Notes: generated from the sequence alone by a model not told the origin. A stretch of 5,449 nt of DNA from Pseudomonadota bacterium (GCA_030917225.1 JAUPVD010000211.1:1-5449); one strand, 5' to 3'. Positions 1 to 5,449 are shown, counted from the first letter of the stretch. A program made the numbers and translations.

Positions 1-1657
1 CGCCGAGACCGGTTTCCGAGCGCAGCTTCTGCGCCGGGAACAGGGCGCGCTCCTTCTTGGCCTGTGCCGAATTGTCCAGGATGGACACCAGCCAGATCGT
101 GAAGAACGCGGCGGTCATCGAGAAGATGGCGGCCGAGTTGTACGGGAACCAGGCGGAACCCTTCGGGTTCTTCATCACGGCTTCCCAGACGCTCGCGGAG
201 CCGATGGTCAGGACCACCGCCAGCAACAGGCCGACGGTGCCGCCGACAACGACGCCGCGGGTCGTGCAGTTCTTCCACAGGACCGACATGAGGAGCACCG
301 GGAAGTTGCCCGAGCAGGCGATGACGAAGGCCAGCATGACCATGTAGGCGACGTTCTCCTTCTCGAAGGCGATGCCGAGAACGACCGCCAGGATGCCGAG
401 GCACACCGTGGTGATCTTGGAAACGCGCAGTTCCGTCGCGGAATCGACGTTGCCGTGACGCCAGACGGAAGCGTAGAGGTCGTGCGACACCGCGGAAGCA
501 CCCGACAGCGTCAGGCCGGCAACGACGGCGAGGATGGTCGCGAAGGCCACGGCGGAGATGAAGCCGAGGAAGAGGTCGCCACCGACCGCCTTCGAGAGGT
601 GCACGGCCGCCATGTTGCCGCCGCCCTTCAGACCCTTGGCGAGTTCGCCATCGACGTAGAAGGCCGCCGGATCGGCGATCAGGTTGACGATGGCGCCGAA
701 GCCGATGATGAAGGTCAGGATGTAGAAGTAGCCGATCCAGGTGGTCGCCCAGGCGACCGACTTGCGGGCTTCCTTGGCGTTCGGAACGGTGAAGAAGCGC
801 ATCAGGATGTGCGGCAGACCAGCGGTACCGAACATCAGGGCCATACCGACGGAGATCGCCGAGATCGGGTCCTTGATCAGCGCGCCCGGGCCCATGATGG
901 CGTCCTTCTTGGCGTGGATTTCAACGGCCTTGGTGAACAGCGCTTCCGGCGAGAAGCCGAACTGCAGCAGCACGCTGACGGCCATAAAGGTGGCACCAGC
1001 GAGCAGCATGCAGGCCTTGATGATCTGCACCCAGGTCGTTGCGGTCATGCCGCCGAAGAGCACGTACATCATCATGATCGAGCCGACCAGGATTTCAGCG
1101 TACATGTAGTCGAGGCCGAAGAGCACCTTGATGAGCTGACCGGCACCGACCATCTGGGCGATCATGTAGAAGGCCACAACGACCAGCGAGCCGCAGGCCG
1201 CGAAGATGCGGACCGGGGTCTGGGCGAAGCGATAAGCGGCCACGTCGGCGAAGGTGAACTTGCCGAGGTTACGCAGGCGCTCTGCCATCAGGAAGGTGAT
1301 GACCGGCCAGCCGACCAGCCAGCCGATCGAGAAGATCAGGCCGTCGAAGCCGTTGGCGAACACCAGACCGGAAATACCCAGGAAGGACGCGGCCGACATG
1401 TAGTCGCCGGCGATCGCCAGGCCGTTCTGGAAACCGGTGATACCGCCGCCGGCGTTGTAGAAGTCAGCCGCCGTCTTGGTCTTGGAAGCCGCCCACTTGG
1501 TGATCCAGAGGGTGCCGCCGACGAAGAGGCCGAACATGACGATGGCCGTCCAGTTGGTGGCCTGCTTGGTTGCCTGACCGAGGTCGGCACCGGCAGCAAT
1601 GGCACCACCGGCGACGACGAGGGCCATAACGGCCGCAATAATGTGTTTGATGTTCAT
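1..1657 (-). CDS. actP: Cation/acetate symporter ActP (sodium:solute symporter family), 3' end cut by window edge
   Basis: Predicted inner-membrane symporter that brings in acetate and related short monocarboxylates with a cation. The frame is open from the ATG at 1657 to the window edge, giving 552 codons. E. coli ActP has about 549 residues, so only a few codons should be missing. The N-terminus has a signal-like hydrophobic stretch (about residues 5-23), as in E. coli ActP, then TNW before the first core membrane segment. Family landmarks visible by eye include [20 protein letters not shown] (about 73-92), AERLRNLG (125-132), FTFADVA (134-140), [18 protein letters not shown] (156-173), [10 protein letters not shown] (195-204), [34 protein letters not shown] and [12 protein letters not shown]. 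The visible C-terminus reads LRSETGLG, matching the RSQTGFG region just before the E. coli ActP end. It starts one base after the yjcH-like stop (TAATATG). No good Shine-Dalgarno sequence precedes it, so translational coupling is likely. Substrate range is inferred from the family; propionate, pyruvate or glycolate are possible. Confidence 0.95.
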   Translation of the reverse strand, partial: MNIKHIIAAVMALVVAGGAIAAGADLGQATKQATNWTAIVMFGLFVGGTLWITKWAASKTKTAADFYNAGGGITGFQNGLAIAGDYMSAASFLGISGLVFANGFDGLIFSIGWLVGWPVITFLMAERLRNLGKFTFADVAAYRFAQTPVRIFAACGSLVVVAFYMIAQMVGAGQLIKVLFGLDYMYAEILVGSIMMMYVLFGGMTATTWVQIIKACMLLAGATFMAVSVLLQFGFSPEALFTKAVEIHAKKDAIMGPGALIKDPISAISVGMALMFGTAGLPHILMRFFTVPNAKEARKSVAWATTWIGYFYILTFIIGFGAIVNLIADPAAFYVDGELAKGLKGGGNMAAVHLSKAVGGDLFLGFISAVAFATILAVVAGLTLSGASAVSHDLYASVWRHGNVDSATELRVSKITTVCLGILAVVLGIAFEKENVAYMVMLAFVIACSGNFPVLLMSVLWKNCTTRGVVVGGTVGLLLAVVLTIGSASVWEAVMKNPKGSAWFPYNSAAIFSMTAAFFTIWLVSILDNSAQAKKERALFPAQKLRSETGLG

Positions 1658-1658
1658 A

Positions 1659-1970
1659 TTATTTGTTCGCCAGGTGAAGGATTTCGGCCGCTTCCGTGTC
1701 GAACTCGCCGTTGGCACGGCGAACATAGACCCAGGTCAGGATGATGGTGAAGACGATGACGCCGACGCCGATCGGCACGCCGATGCTCATCGTCCAGCCC
1801 GGGCCCATCTTGGTAGCCATGAAGGCCGGGTTGAAGGCCACGGCGAGAATGAAGCCGTAGTAGGCTACCGCGCCGAGGATGGTCATGATGGCGCCGTACG
1901 CATTGCGCTTGGCAACGAACTTCAAGAATCGCGGGTCATTCGCGATGTTGTCGCTCACTTGTTGTGACAT
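1659..1970 (-). CDS. yjcH: DUF485 family inner-membrane protein, YjcH-like partner of ActP
   Basis: A 103-residue membrane protein of the DUF485 family, which is nearly always encoded directly before actP. Its exact role is not settled; it is usually treated as an accessory or expression partner of the symporter. Visible features are a polar N-terminus with [12 protein letters not shown] (12-23), a first membrane segment around 25-46, a second around 61-83, and a basic turn VRRANGEFD after it. This order, with the short LAKRR-like motif before segment one and the charged tail after segment two, is typical of the family and of its usual length of about 100. The ATG at 1970 is chosen because GGAGGAG stands six bases upstream; the open frame extends further upstream to 2051 but without such a site. 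The stop is separated from actP by one base, so the two are certainly in one operon. Confidence 0.93.
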   Translation of the reverse strand: MSQQVSDNIANDPRFLKFVAKRNAYGAIMTILGAVAYYGFILAVAFNPAFMATKMGPGWTMSIGVPIGVGVIVFTIILTWVYVRRANGEFDTEAAEILHLANK

Positions 1971-1972
1971 TG

Positions 1973-2052
1973 AGTGCTCCTCCGTTATTAAAACTATCGA
2001 CTCTGAGGCAGAGTACGGAGGACATTCTAGACAGGCGGTCTGACGGAGCACT
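1973..2052 (-). promoter_or_regulatory. Possible Shine-Dalgarno-sequestering leader of the yjcH-actP operon
   Basis: Read on the minus strand, the ribosome binding region contains ACGGAGGAGCACT (1985-1973). Its first eight bases, ACGGAGGA (1985-1978), are the exact reverse complement of TCCTCCGT at 2022-2015. Its last eight, GGAGCACT (1980-1973), are the exact reverse complement of AGTGCTCC at 2052-2045. The two pairings share 1978-1980, so they compete, and either would cover part of the Shine-Dalgarno sequence. The first pairing encloses a perfect six-base hairpin, ACTCTG-CCT-CAGAGT (2014-2000), which would stack directly on it, and an AT-rich strand (1999-1986). The complementarity is seen in the sequence. 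That it controls translation is inference, and it requires a transcription start upstream of about 2022 or 2052. It matches no riboswitch class that I recognise. Confidence 0.4.
1977..1983 (-). promoter_or_regulatory. Strong ribosome binding site of the yjcH-like gene
   Basis: On the minus strand GGAGGAG lies six bases before the ATG at 1970. It fixes the start of the DUF485 gene and rules out the longer open frame. The same bases take part in the possible leader structures described for 1973-2052. Confidence 0.85.
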
Positions 2053-2196
2053 TACGTCAAGCAGGCTCCAGGAACACAACAAAAATAACCACAAATCATT
2101 TTGCAATCATCGACTTAATGATGACCAACAAAACAGTCAGAAAACTTTATTCAGCCAAATTCCCTGACCGCAAACTGACAACCAACAAGAAAAGCG
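2053..2196 (-). promoter_or_regulatory. AT-richer intergenic region, probable promoter and operator zone of yjcH-actP
   Basis: This stretch between the kinase stop and the yjcH leader is clearly richer in A and T than the genes around it, as expected for a promoter. I could not find a convincing sigma-70 pair with normal spacing. On the minus strand it holds TTGTTGGT twice (2188-2181 and 2131-2124), a related TTTTTGTTGTG (2085-2075), and GTTTT twice at an 11-base interval (2145-2141 and 2134-2130), which is one helical turn apart. An imperfect sigma-54-like element lies at 2170-2184. A short dyad, ATCAT-N7-ATGAT, lies at 2106-2122. No intrinsic terminator for the kinase gene is evident, so readthrough from the two-component genes is possible. 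Confidence 0.4.
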
Positions 2197-3588
2197 TCAA
2201 ATTTCGGGTGGGGCGGCAAAAAACACCACGAAGGACGCCCCACCATCCACAGATTCGCCGACCTGAATGCTCGCCCCCTGCTGCGCGGCAATCTGGCGAA
2301 CGATGGCCAGCCCAAGTCCGCTGCCTCCGGCCGATCCCGTATCGCCGCGAAAAAGTCGCTCAAAAATTCGCTCGCGCAGTTCTGGCGGCACGCCCGGACC
2401 ATTGTCATCCACGGCAACAAAGCTGCCCCCCGCCTCGCTACCACAGCGAACCGTCACCCGGCCACCGCGTGGCGTGTACCGAATGGCATTGTCAACGAGA
2501 TTGCCGAGCAGTTCCGCCAGCAGCAACGCGATTCCCTGAGCCGGCGCCGATACAAGCTCAAAGCCAAGATCGATGTCACGGGCCAGCGCCATTTGCAACC
2601 AGGCATCTGCCTCACCTTCGATCAGTGTGCGCAGGTCCAGCTGCTGCGCAGGCATGGAACCTGGCTCAGCGCGAGCCAGCGCCAGCAACTGGTTAACCAG
2701 GCGCACCAGCCGTTGCACCGACTCTCGCAACTGTTCAAGACGGGGGTCGCCTGACTCCAGCATCGTCGATTCCAACTGGGCAAGCAGTGCAGCAATCGGG
2801 GTGCGCAGCTGATGGGCCGCATCCGAGACAAAATGGCGCTGCGCCCCAAGCGCGGTACCAAGACGACCGAGCAACTGGTCGATTTCGCGCACCAGCGGAC
2901 GAAGTTCAAACGGTACGCCATCGACGCCCAAGGGTTTAAGTTCGACGGGGGTGCGTCGTCCGAGGCGGATGCGCAACCCCTCCAGCGGACGCAGGCCGGC
3001 ATCGACGCCACGCAGCACCAGGGCAATGGTCGCGGCAAAGAGCAGCAGTTCCGGAACGAGGACGCTGAGCAGAATATCTCCGACCTGCATTTCACGTTTG
3101 GTCAGTGTCTCGGTGATGACGACGGTGATTTCAGCAGACTCGACTGGCGCCAGCAGGATCACGCCGCGCACTGGACGCCCCTTGAGGCCATGGCCGTCGA
3201 AGAAGAGGTGGCCATCCTCAAACTTGTCTGCTGCCAGGTCACCGCCTGGAAACAGGCCCTCATCCCCGGAAAGCAAGCGGCCGCGGGGGCCGTAAACGGC
3301 GTAGCGAATTTCGTCGAACTTGTCGGTCAGCAGTATCTGGCGTGCCTGCGGTTGCAGGTCGAAGCGCACTTCACCATCCTTGAACTGCGCCTGATTGGCC
3401 AAAGCCAGGGCCAGATTCAGTAACGAGCGGTCATAGGCCTGGGTTGCATTGTTGGAGGCCACATAATAGGAACCGACACCACTCGCCAGCAGCAAGACCG
3501 CCACCCCCGGCAGCAGCCAGGTGAGCAGTCGCTGGCGCAGGCTACCGGGACGAAGGTTTTTGGACGCCCGCAGATTTTGGCTGTTCAA
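2197..3588 (-). CDS. TctE-like sensor histidine kinase of a two-component system
   Basis: Membrane-bound sensor kinase that should autophosphorylate on a histidine and pass the phosphate to the regulator encoded just upstream. Counting from the TTG at 3588 (463 residues), there is a first membrane segment at about 20-42. A periplasmic region at about 43-169 begins with AYDRSLLNLALALANQ and resembles the 2CSK_N sensor domain of TctE. A second membrane segment follows at about 170-193, then a HAMP-like linker. The H-box is FVSDAAHQLRTPIAALLAQLE with the phospho-acceptor near His259. The ATP-binding domain has the N-box LLGNLVDNAIRYTP (about 361-374), the G1 box DDNGPGVP (about 394-401) and the G2 box GSGLGLAIV (about 422-430). 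All catalytic motifs are intact. The start is uncertain: there is no ATG, and the candidates are GTG 3627 and TTG 3621 or 3588. I chose TTG 3588 because it places the membrane segment close to the N-terminus as in relatives; it overlaps the regulator gene by 47 bases. The signal is unknown; a carboxylate is plausible by family and context. Confidence 0.93.
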   Translation of the reverse strand: MNSQNLRASKNLRPGSLRQRLLTWLLPGVAVLLLASGVGSYYVASNNATQAYDRSLLNLALALANQAQFKDGEVRFDLQPQARQILLTDKFDEIRYAVYGPRGRLLSGDEGLFPGGDLAADKFEDGHLFFDGHGLKGRPVRGVILLAPVESAEITVVITETLTKREMQVGDILLSVLVPELLLFAATIALVLRGVDAGLRPLEGLRIRLGRRTPVELKPLGVDGVPFELRPLVREIDQLLGRLGTALGAQRHFVSDAAHQLRTPIAALLAQLESTMLESGDPRLEQLRESVQRLVRLVNQLLALARAEPGSMPAQQLDLRTLIEGEADAWLQMALARDIDLGFELVSAPAQGIALLLAELLGNLVDNAIRYTPRGGRVTVRCGSEAGGSFVAVDDNGPGVPPELRERIFERLFRGDTGSAGGSGLGLAIVRQIAAQQGASIQVGESVDGGASFVVFFAAPPEI

Positions 3589-4240
3589 GGTAGTAACCCA
3601 TACCGCGCACGGTACGCACAACGACACCGGCTGGTTCCAGTTTCAGGCGCAGACGGGAAATGATTTTTTCGATTGCATTGGGCGTAATCTGCGTATCCCA
3701 ACTATAGAGGGTCTGCAGCACCAGGTCCTTGCTGACGATGCGATTGGCGCGGGTAGCCAGAAACTCAAGCGCCGACCACTCACGCGCCGTCAGGTCGAGT
3801 GCCTGTTCGCCGATCCAGGCCAGGCGGCCGGTCAAATCCAGACTGAGTTCACCGATACGCAACAACCCGTCCAATTTTGCAGGGCCACGCCGCAGCAGGG
3901 CACGGATACGCGCCTCCAGTTCCGCAGTTGCCACCGGCTTGACCAGATAATCATCCGCGCCAAGATCGAGCAGACGAATGCGCTCTTCCAGAAGTTCCCG
4001 TGCCGAGACCACGATCACTGGCATGCTTTGCCGACGGGAACGCAAGCGCCGCAAGACTTCGCTACCCTCAAGACCGGGCAGGCCGAGGTCGAGGATCACC
4101 AGATCGTATTCGCGTTCGCTGAGCCAGGTGTCGGCATAGCGCCCGTCGGGTGCACATTCGATGGTGTACCCCGCCAGGCGCAGTGCGCGCATGACGCCAT
4201 CGGCAAGCGCACTATCATCTTCAATCAGCAACAGACGCAT
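3542..4240 (-). CDS. OmpR/PhoB-family response regulator, TctD/QseB-like
   Basis: A 232-residue DNA-binding response regulator, the cytoplasmic partner of the overlapping kinase. The receiver domain (about 1-115) shows the acidic pair Asp8/Asp9 in LLLIEDD, the phospho-acceptor Asp51 in LVILDLGLPG, Ser79 in VIVVSARE, and Lys101 in DDYLVKP. The C-terminal winged helix (about 130-222) contains LDLTAREWSALEFLATRANRIVSK-type sequence with the recognition helix around NAIEKIISRLRLKL and ends with the family hallmark VRTVRGMGYYL. The ATG at 4240 is preceded by GAGGGAGG (4252-4245), a good ribosome binding site. The protein resembles TctD and QseB more than PhoB. The 101 bases upstream (4241-4341) hold no clear promoter, only an imperfect bulged hairpin near 4262-4290, so transcription from the upstream genes is likely. 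The target is not shown by sequence; the yjcH-actP promoter is the obvious candidate. Confidence 0.96.
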   Translation of the reverse strand: MRLLLIEDDSALADGVMRALRLAGYTIECAPDGRYADTWLSEREYDLVILDLGLPGLEGSEVLRRLRSRRQSMPVIVVSARELLEERIRLLDLGADDYLVKPVATAELEARIRALLRRGPAKLDGLLRIGELSLDLTGRLAWIGEQALDLTAREWSALEFLATRANRIVSKDLVLQTLYSWDTQITPNAIEKIISRLRLKLEPAGVVVRTVRGMGYYLEQPKSAGVQKPSSR

Positions 4241-4341
4241 GGCGCCTCCCTCACTGTACCGGGCGCAAGGTTACCGGCTTGCCCGCCCCAGGGGAAGGCC
4301 CGAGAAGCAGTATCTGGCGCAGCGGGGCGGTCAGACGGGGG

Positions 4342-4845
4342 TCAAATCACCTTCAGCAACTGCTCGCGTAACTCTTCGGCACGACGGCGGCCGGTGCGCG
4401 TTTCAACGATGGCGTTGTACCACGGCGCGAACTGTTCGCGCATTTGCTCGTGGGTCTTGGCGGCAAATGCAGCCTCGATGATCGAAAGATGCGTTGCCGG
4501 CCCGCAGAAGGTTTTCAGCGTATTCATGATGAAATTCCGCGCCATGTCGAGTTCCTTGGCATTCGGCTCAGCCGGCACCTCGCGGAAGGTGGTGATGCCC
4601 GGCAGGCCACCATCGGCCGCCGGTGGGGGCGCTTCCGCCTGCTGCACCAGGGCGATGAAGCCGCCTTCTTCCAGCTCACCGAGCGTATGGCTCAGGTCAT
4701 CGGCCAGGGCCATGCCCCGCAACTCGTCGACAGTACGCTTGCCGTCGATCATGATCAGCACCCGGCGCACGCGCGGCGTCAGGCCGGCGCTGCGCGTCGT
4801 CATTTCTTCAGCGCCCTTCGGCGTCTTGGCAAAAACTGCACTCAC
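4342..4845 (-). CDS. Uncharacterised 167-residue protein with a winged-helix-like N-terminal segment
   Basis: No named function is recognised. The protein is soluble, with no membrane segment or signal peptide. Residues 20-67 (GLTPRVRRVLIMIDGKRTVD, then LADDLSHTLGELEEGGFIAL) have the pattern of a small helical or winged-helix module found in many betaproteobacterial hypothetical proteins: LTPR..R.LL..DG.R...EL followed by a LEE.GFI helix end. A Pro/Ala-rich linker (about 71-80) joins it to an alpha-helical C-terminal part (about 96-167) containing ARNFIMNTLKTFCGP and a basic TGRRRAEELREQLLKVI tail. The start is GTG at 4845, supported by GGAGGAG seven bases upstream; an internal ATG at residue 15 lacks such a site. 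It lies 79 bases after the membrane protein gene and 101 bases before the response regulator on the same strand. A DNA-binding or signalling accessory role is possible but unproven. Confidence 0.85.
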   Translation of the reverse strand: MSAVFAKTPKGAEEMTTRSAGLTPRVRRVLIMIDGKRTVDELRGMALADDLSHTLGELEEGGFIALVQQAEAPPPAADGGLPGITTFREVPAEPNAKELDMARNFIMNTLKTFCGPATHLSIIEAAFAAKTHEQMREQFAPWYNAIVETRTGRRRAEELREQLLKVI

Positions 4846-4892
4846 TGTCGGTCTCCTCCGGTCAGTTGTCCGTACTTGCTGAGCGCCGCCAT
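4842..4892 (-). CDS. Possible 16-codon upstream ORF overlapping the next gene's start
   Basis: On the minus strand an ATG at 4892 opens a frame of 16 codons (MAALSKYGQLTGGDRQ). It ends in a TGA that overlaps the GTG start of the 167-residue gene in the arrangement GTGA. The start has only a weak purine stretch, AACAAGAAC, in front of it, and the ribosome binding site of the downstream gene lies inside this frame. The overlap is of the kind that allows translational coupling, but an ORF this short can easily arise by chance, and it shows no leader-peptide feature such as a codon run or an attenuator. Confidence 0.15.
   Translation of the reverse strand: MAALSKYGQLTGGDRQ
4853..4859 (-). promoter_or_regulatory. 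Ribosome binding site that decides the GTG start at 4845
   Basis: On the minus strand GGAGGAG stands seven bases before GTG 4845. It supports the non-ATG start of the 167-residue protein over the internal ATG fourteen codons later. Confidence 0.8.
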
Positions 4893-4924
4893 GTTCTTGT
4901 TATTTGCAGCGCCGCTTCATCCTG

Positions 4925-5278
4925 CTAGCTTTTCTTTGCCTTGTCGCCCCAGATCGGCTGTGCGGTTCGGCTAATAATAAAATCAAAAATGAACTTCATC
5001 CAGATCGTCGAGCCGGCAATCGCACTCCAGGTATCGTAATCGGCGGTCGCGGTCACCACCAGCAGGATCGTGGCAACGATGATCAAACCGGCGATCAGAT
5101 TGAGCGCAGCGGTGTAGGGCGCGTACTTCGCGGCATTGGGGGGCGGCAATCCGCCCTTCAAGGCCACTTCCGAAAAATCGCGCTTGACGATGATGCGCCA
5201 GGCTCGCCGCAGCCAATAGAACGCAATCGGGAACAGGGCGAGAAACAGAATCCAGGTCATCGCCACACTGATATTCAT
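4925..5278 (-). CDS. Small inner-membrane protein of unknown function (117 residues)
   Basis: No family name is recognised. The protein begins with a hydrophobic segment (about 4-23, WILFLALFPIAFYWL), followed by a strongly basic stretch RRAWRIIVKRD (24-34) that should lie in the cytoplasm. A loop with GGLPPPNAAKYAPY (42-55) precedes a second clear membrane segment (about 57-77, LIAGLIIVATILLVV). A third, less hydrophobic stretch (about 85-103, WSAIAGSTIWMKFIFDFII) may also be in the membrane. The tail GDKAKKS is basic. The ATG at 5278 has AGGAG seven bases upstream. It is the first gene after the terminator at 5342-5370 and probably begins the transcription unit that leads into the 167-residue gene and the two-component genes. 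It is not DUF485: it lacks the [12 protein letters not shown] N-terminus. A transporter accessory or sensor accessory role would be a guess. Confidence 0.85.
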   Translation of the reverse strand: MNISVAMTWILFLALFPIAFYWLRRAWRIIVKRDFSEVALKGGLPPPNAAKYAPYTAALNLIAGLIIVATILLVVTATADYDTWSAIAGSTIWMKFIFDFIISRTAQPIWGDKAKKS

Positions 5279-5310
5279 CCAGAAACTCCTGCCATACCGT
5301 GCGGAAAAAA

Positions 5311-5339
5311 ATTATCTGCACGAAAAAATGTCATGAAAG
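5311..5339 (-). promoter_or_regulatory. Possible sigma-70 promoter before the small membrane protein
   Basis: The minus strand has GATAAT at 5316-5311, matching five of six bases of the -10 consensus. A poor -35 candidate, CTTTCA (5339-5334), is at a spacing of 17. Transcription would start near 5304, about 26 bases before the ATG at 5278. The -35 would overlap the T-rich tail of the upstream terminator. A dyad CGTGC-N15-GCACG (5298-5302 and 5318-5322) brackets the -10 and could be an operator. Confidence 0.35.
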
Positions 5340-5370
5340 AAAAACCCCGCCGGTTAGGCCGGCGGGGTTT
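5336..5370 (-). terminator. Intrinsic (Rho-independent) terminator
   Basis: A perfect 12-base inverted repeat, AAACCCCGCCGG (5342-5353) and CCGGCGGGGTTT (5359-5370), with a five-base loop. Read on the minus strand it is followed by TTTTTCTTTC, a proper T-tract, so it terminates transcription coming from the right. On the plus strand the downstream run is interrupted (TTTCGGTTT), so bidirectional use is less likely, and no plus-strand gene ends here. Confidence 0.93.
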
Positions 5371-5383
5371 CGGTTTGCCGCTA

Positions 5384-5403
5384 CCGCCAAGGAAGCTCGG
5401 CGG
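5384..5403 (-). other. Stable hairpin just upstream of the terminator
   Basis: On the minus strand CCGCCGAG-CTTC-CTTGGCGG forms an eight-base stem (one G-U pair in RNA) closed by a four-base loop. It lies 13 bases before the terminator stem, so the transcript ends in two tandem GC-rich hairpins. It could protect the 3' end of the upstream mRNA or be the body of a short RNA. Confidence 0.6.
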
Positions 5404-5419
5404 AGACGATCATACCCGA

Positions 5420-5449
5420 TTAGTGCGCACCATCCACAACCTTGGAGCC
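5420..5449 (-). CDS. C-terminal end of an unidentified gene entering from the right edge
   Basis: The minus strand shows nine codons, GSKVVDGAH, followed by TAA at 5422-5420. This frame is preferred because its stop lies about 50 bases before the strong terminator at 5342-5370. The other two frames also stay open for some distance, so the choice is not certain. Nine residues are too few to name the product. The AH ending recalls the end of ActP-type symporters (E. coli ActP ends RAH), but that is too weak to be a call. Confidence 0.45.
   Translation of the reverse strand, partial: GSKVVDGAH

Noticed and set aside
455..1744. A 429-codon open frame on the plus strand opposite actP
   Set aside because: It is the antisense shadow of actP and the end of yjcH. 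Its product is a low-complexity mix of Gly, Asp, Glu, Arg and His with no domain, while the minus strand encodes a clear ActP.
1971..2051. N-terminal extension of the yjcH-like gene to 2051
   Set aside because: The extra 27 codons (LRQTACLECPPYSASES and following) are not part of DUF485 proteins, and the ATG at 1970 has an ideal ribosome binding site.
2118..3423. Plus-strand frames of 192 and 203 codons and a minus-strand 157-codon frame within the kinase gene
   Set aside because: All overlap the intact histidine kinase in other frames and show no protein-like domains.
3329..4319. A 14-base direct repeat, AGCAGTATCTGGCG, at 3329-3342 and 4306-4319
   Set aside because: One copy is inside the kinase coding sequence and the other upstream of the regulator. 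A single match of this length in 5.4 kb is not rare enough to be meaningful, and no further similarity flanks it.
4241..4341. Possible terminator or promoter between the 167-residue gene and the regulator
   Set aside because: The only inverted repeat (GGGCAAG with CTTG-CG-CCC on the minus strand) is bulged and has no T-tract. TTGACC at the upstream stop has no -10 at a workable distance.
3521..4882. A 453-codon open frame on the plus strand
   Set aside because: It runs opposite the regulator, the end of the kinase gene and the 167-residue gene, all of which have recognisable motifs or good ribosome binding sites. No ribosome binding site or domain supports the plus-strand frame.
4900..4920. 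A six-codon frame ATG...TAA after the small membrane protein
   Set aside because: It is too short and its only purine-rich site touches the ATG, so chance is the best explanation.

Overview
The window looks like a chromosomal segment from a Gram-negative, GC-rich bacterium, most probably a betaproteobacterium and perhaps of the Rhodocyclales type. This placement is an inference from the GC-rich coding sequence, the close similarity of the transporter to proteobacterial ActP, and the style of the two-component genes. No rRNA or marker gene is present to confirm it. Every gene I can support lies on the minus strand, so the biological reading direction runs from the right edge to the left edge.

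In transcription order: (a) right edge, 5420-5449, the last nine codons of an unidentified gene, followed by two tandem hairpins (5384-5403 and 5342-5370), the second of which is a strong intrinsic terminator; (b) a promoter-like gap, then a 117-residue membrane protein of unknown function (4925-5278); (c) a 167-residue soluble protein of unknown function (4342-4845) with a GTG start and a strong ribosome binding site; (d) an OmpR-family response regulator (3542-4240) and an overlapping TctE-type sensor histidine kinase (2197-3588); (e) a 226-base AT-richer intergenic region (1971-2196); (f) a yjcH-like DUF485 membrane protein (1659-1970), followed one base later by an ActP-type cation/acetate symporter (1-1657), which runs off the left edge a few codons before its expected end.

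The most coherent reading is a carboxylate uptake locus. The DUF485 and ActP pair is the conserved yjcH-actP unit for acetate and other short-chain monocarboxylates. The kinase immediately upstream has an N-terminal region like that of TctE, a family known for sensing extracellular carboxylates. It is therefore reasonable, but not shown, that the two-component pair controls the transporter.

The most interesting unexplained structure is the yjcH leader. Its Shine-Dalgarno region is perfectly complementary to two different upstream 8-mers, one of which encloses a further perfect hairpin. This suggests translational control of the transporter operon. A second point of interest is the double hairpin at the right edge, which has a promoter-like sequence in front of it and could be either a 3' UTR or a short RNA. 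I saw no mobile element, CRISPR array, tRNA or rRNA, and nothing that requires a wholly new system.
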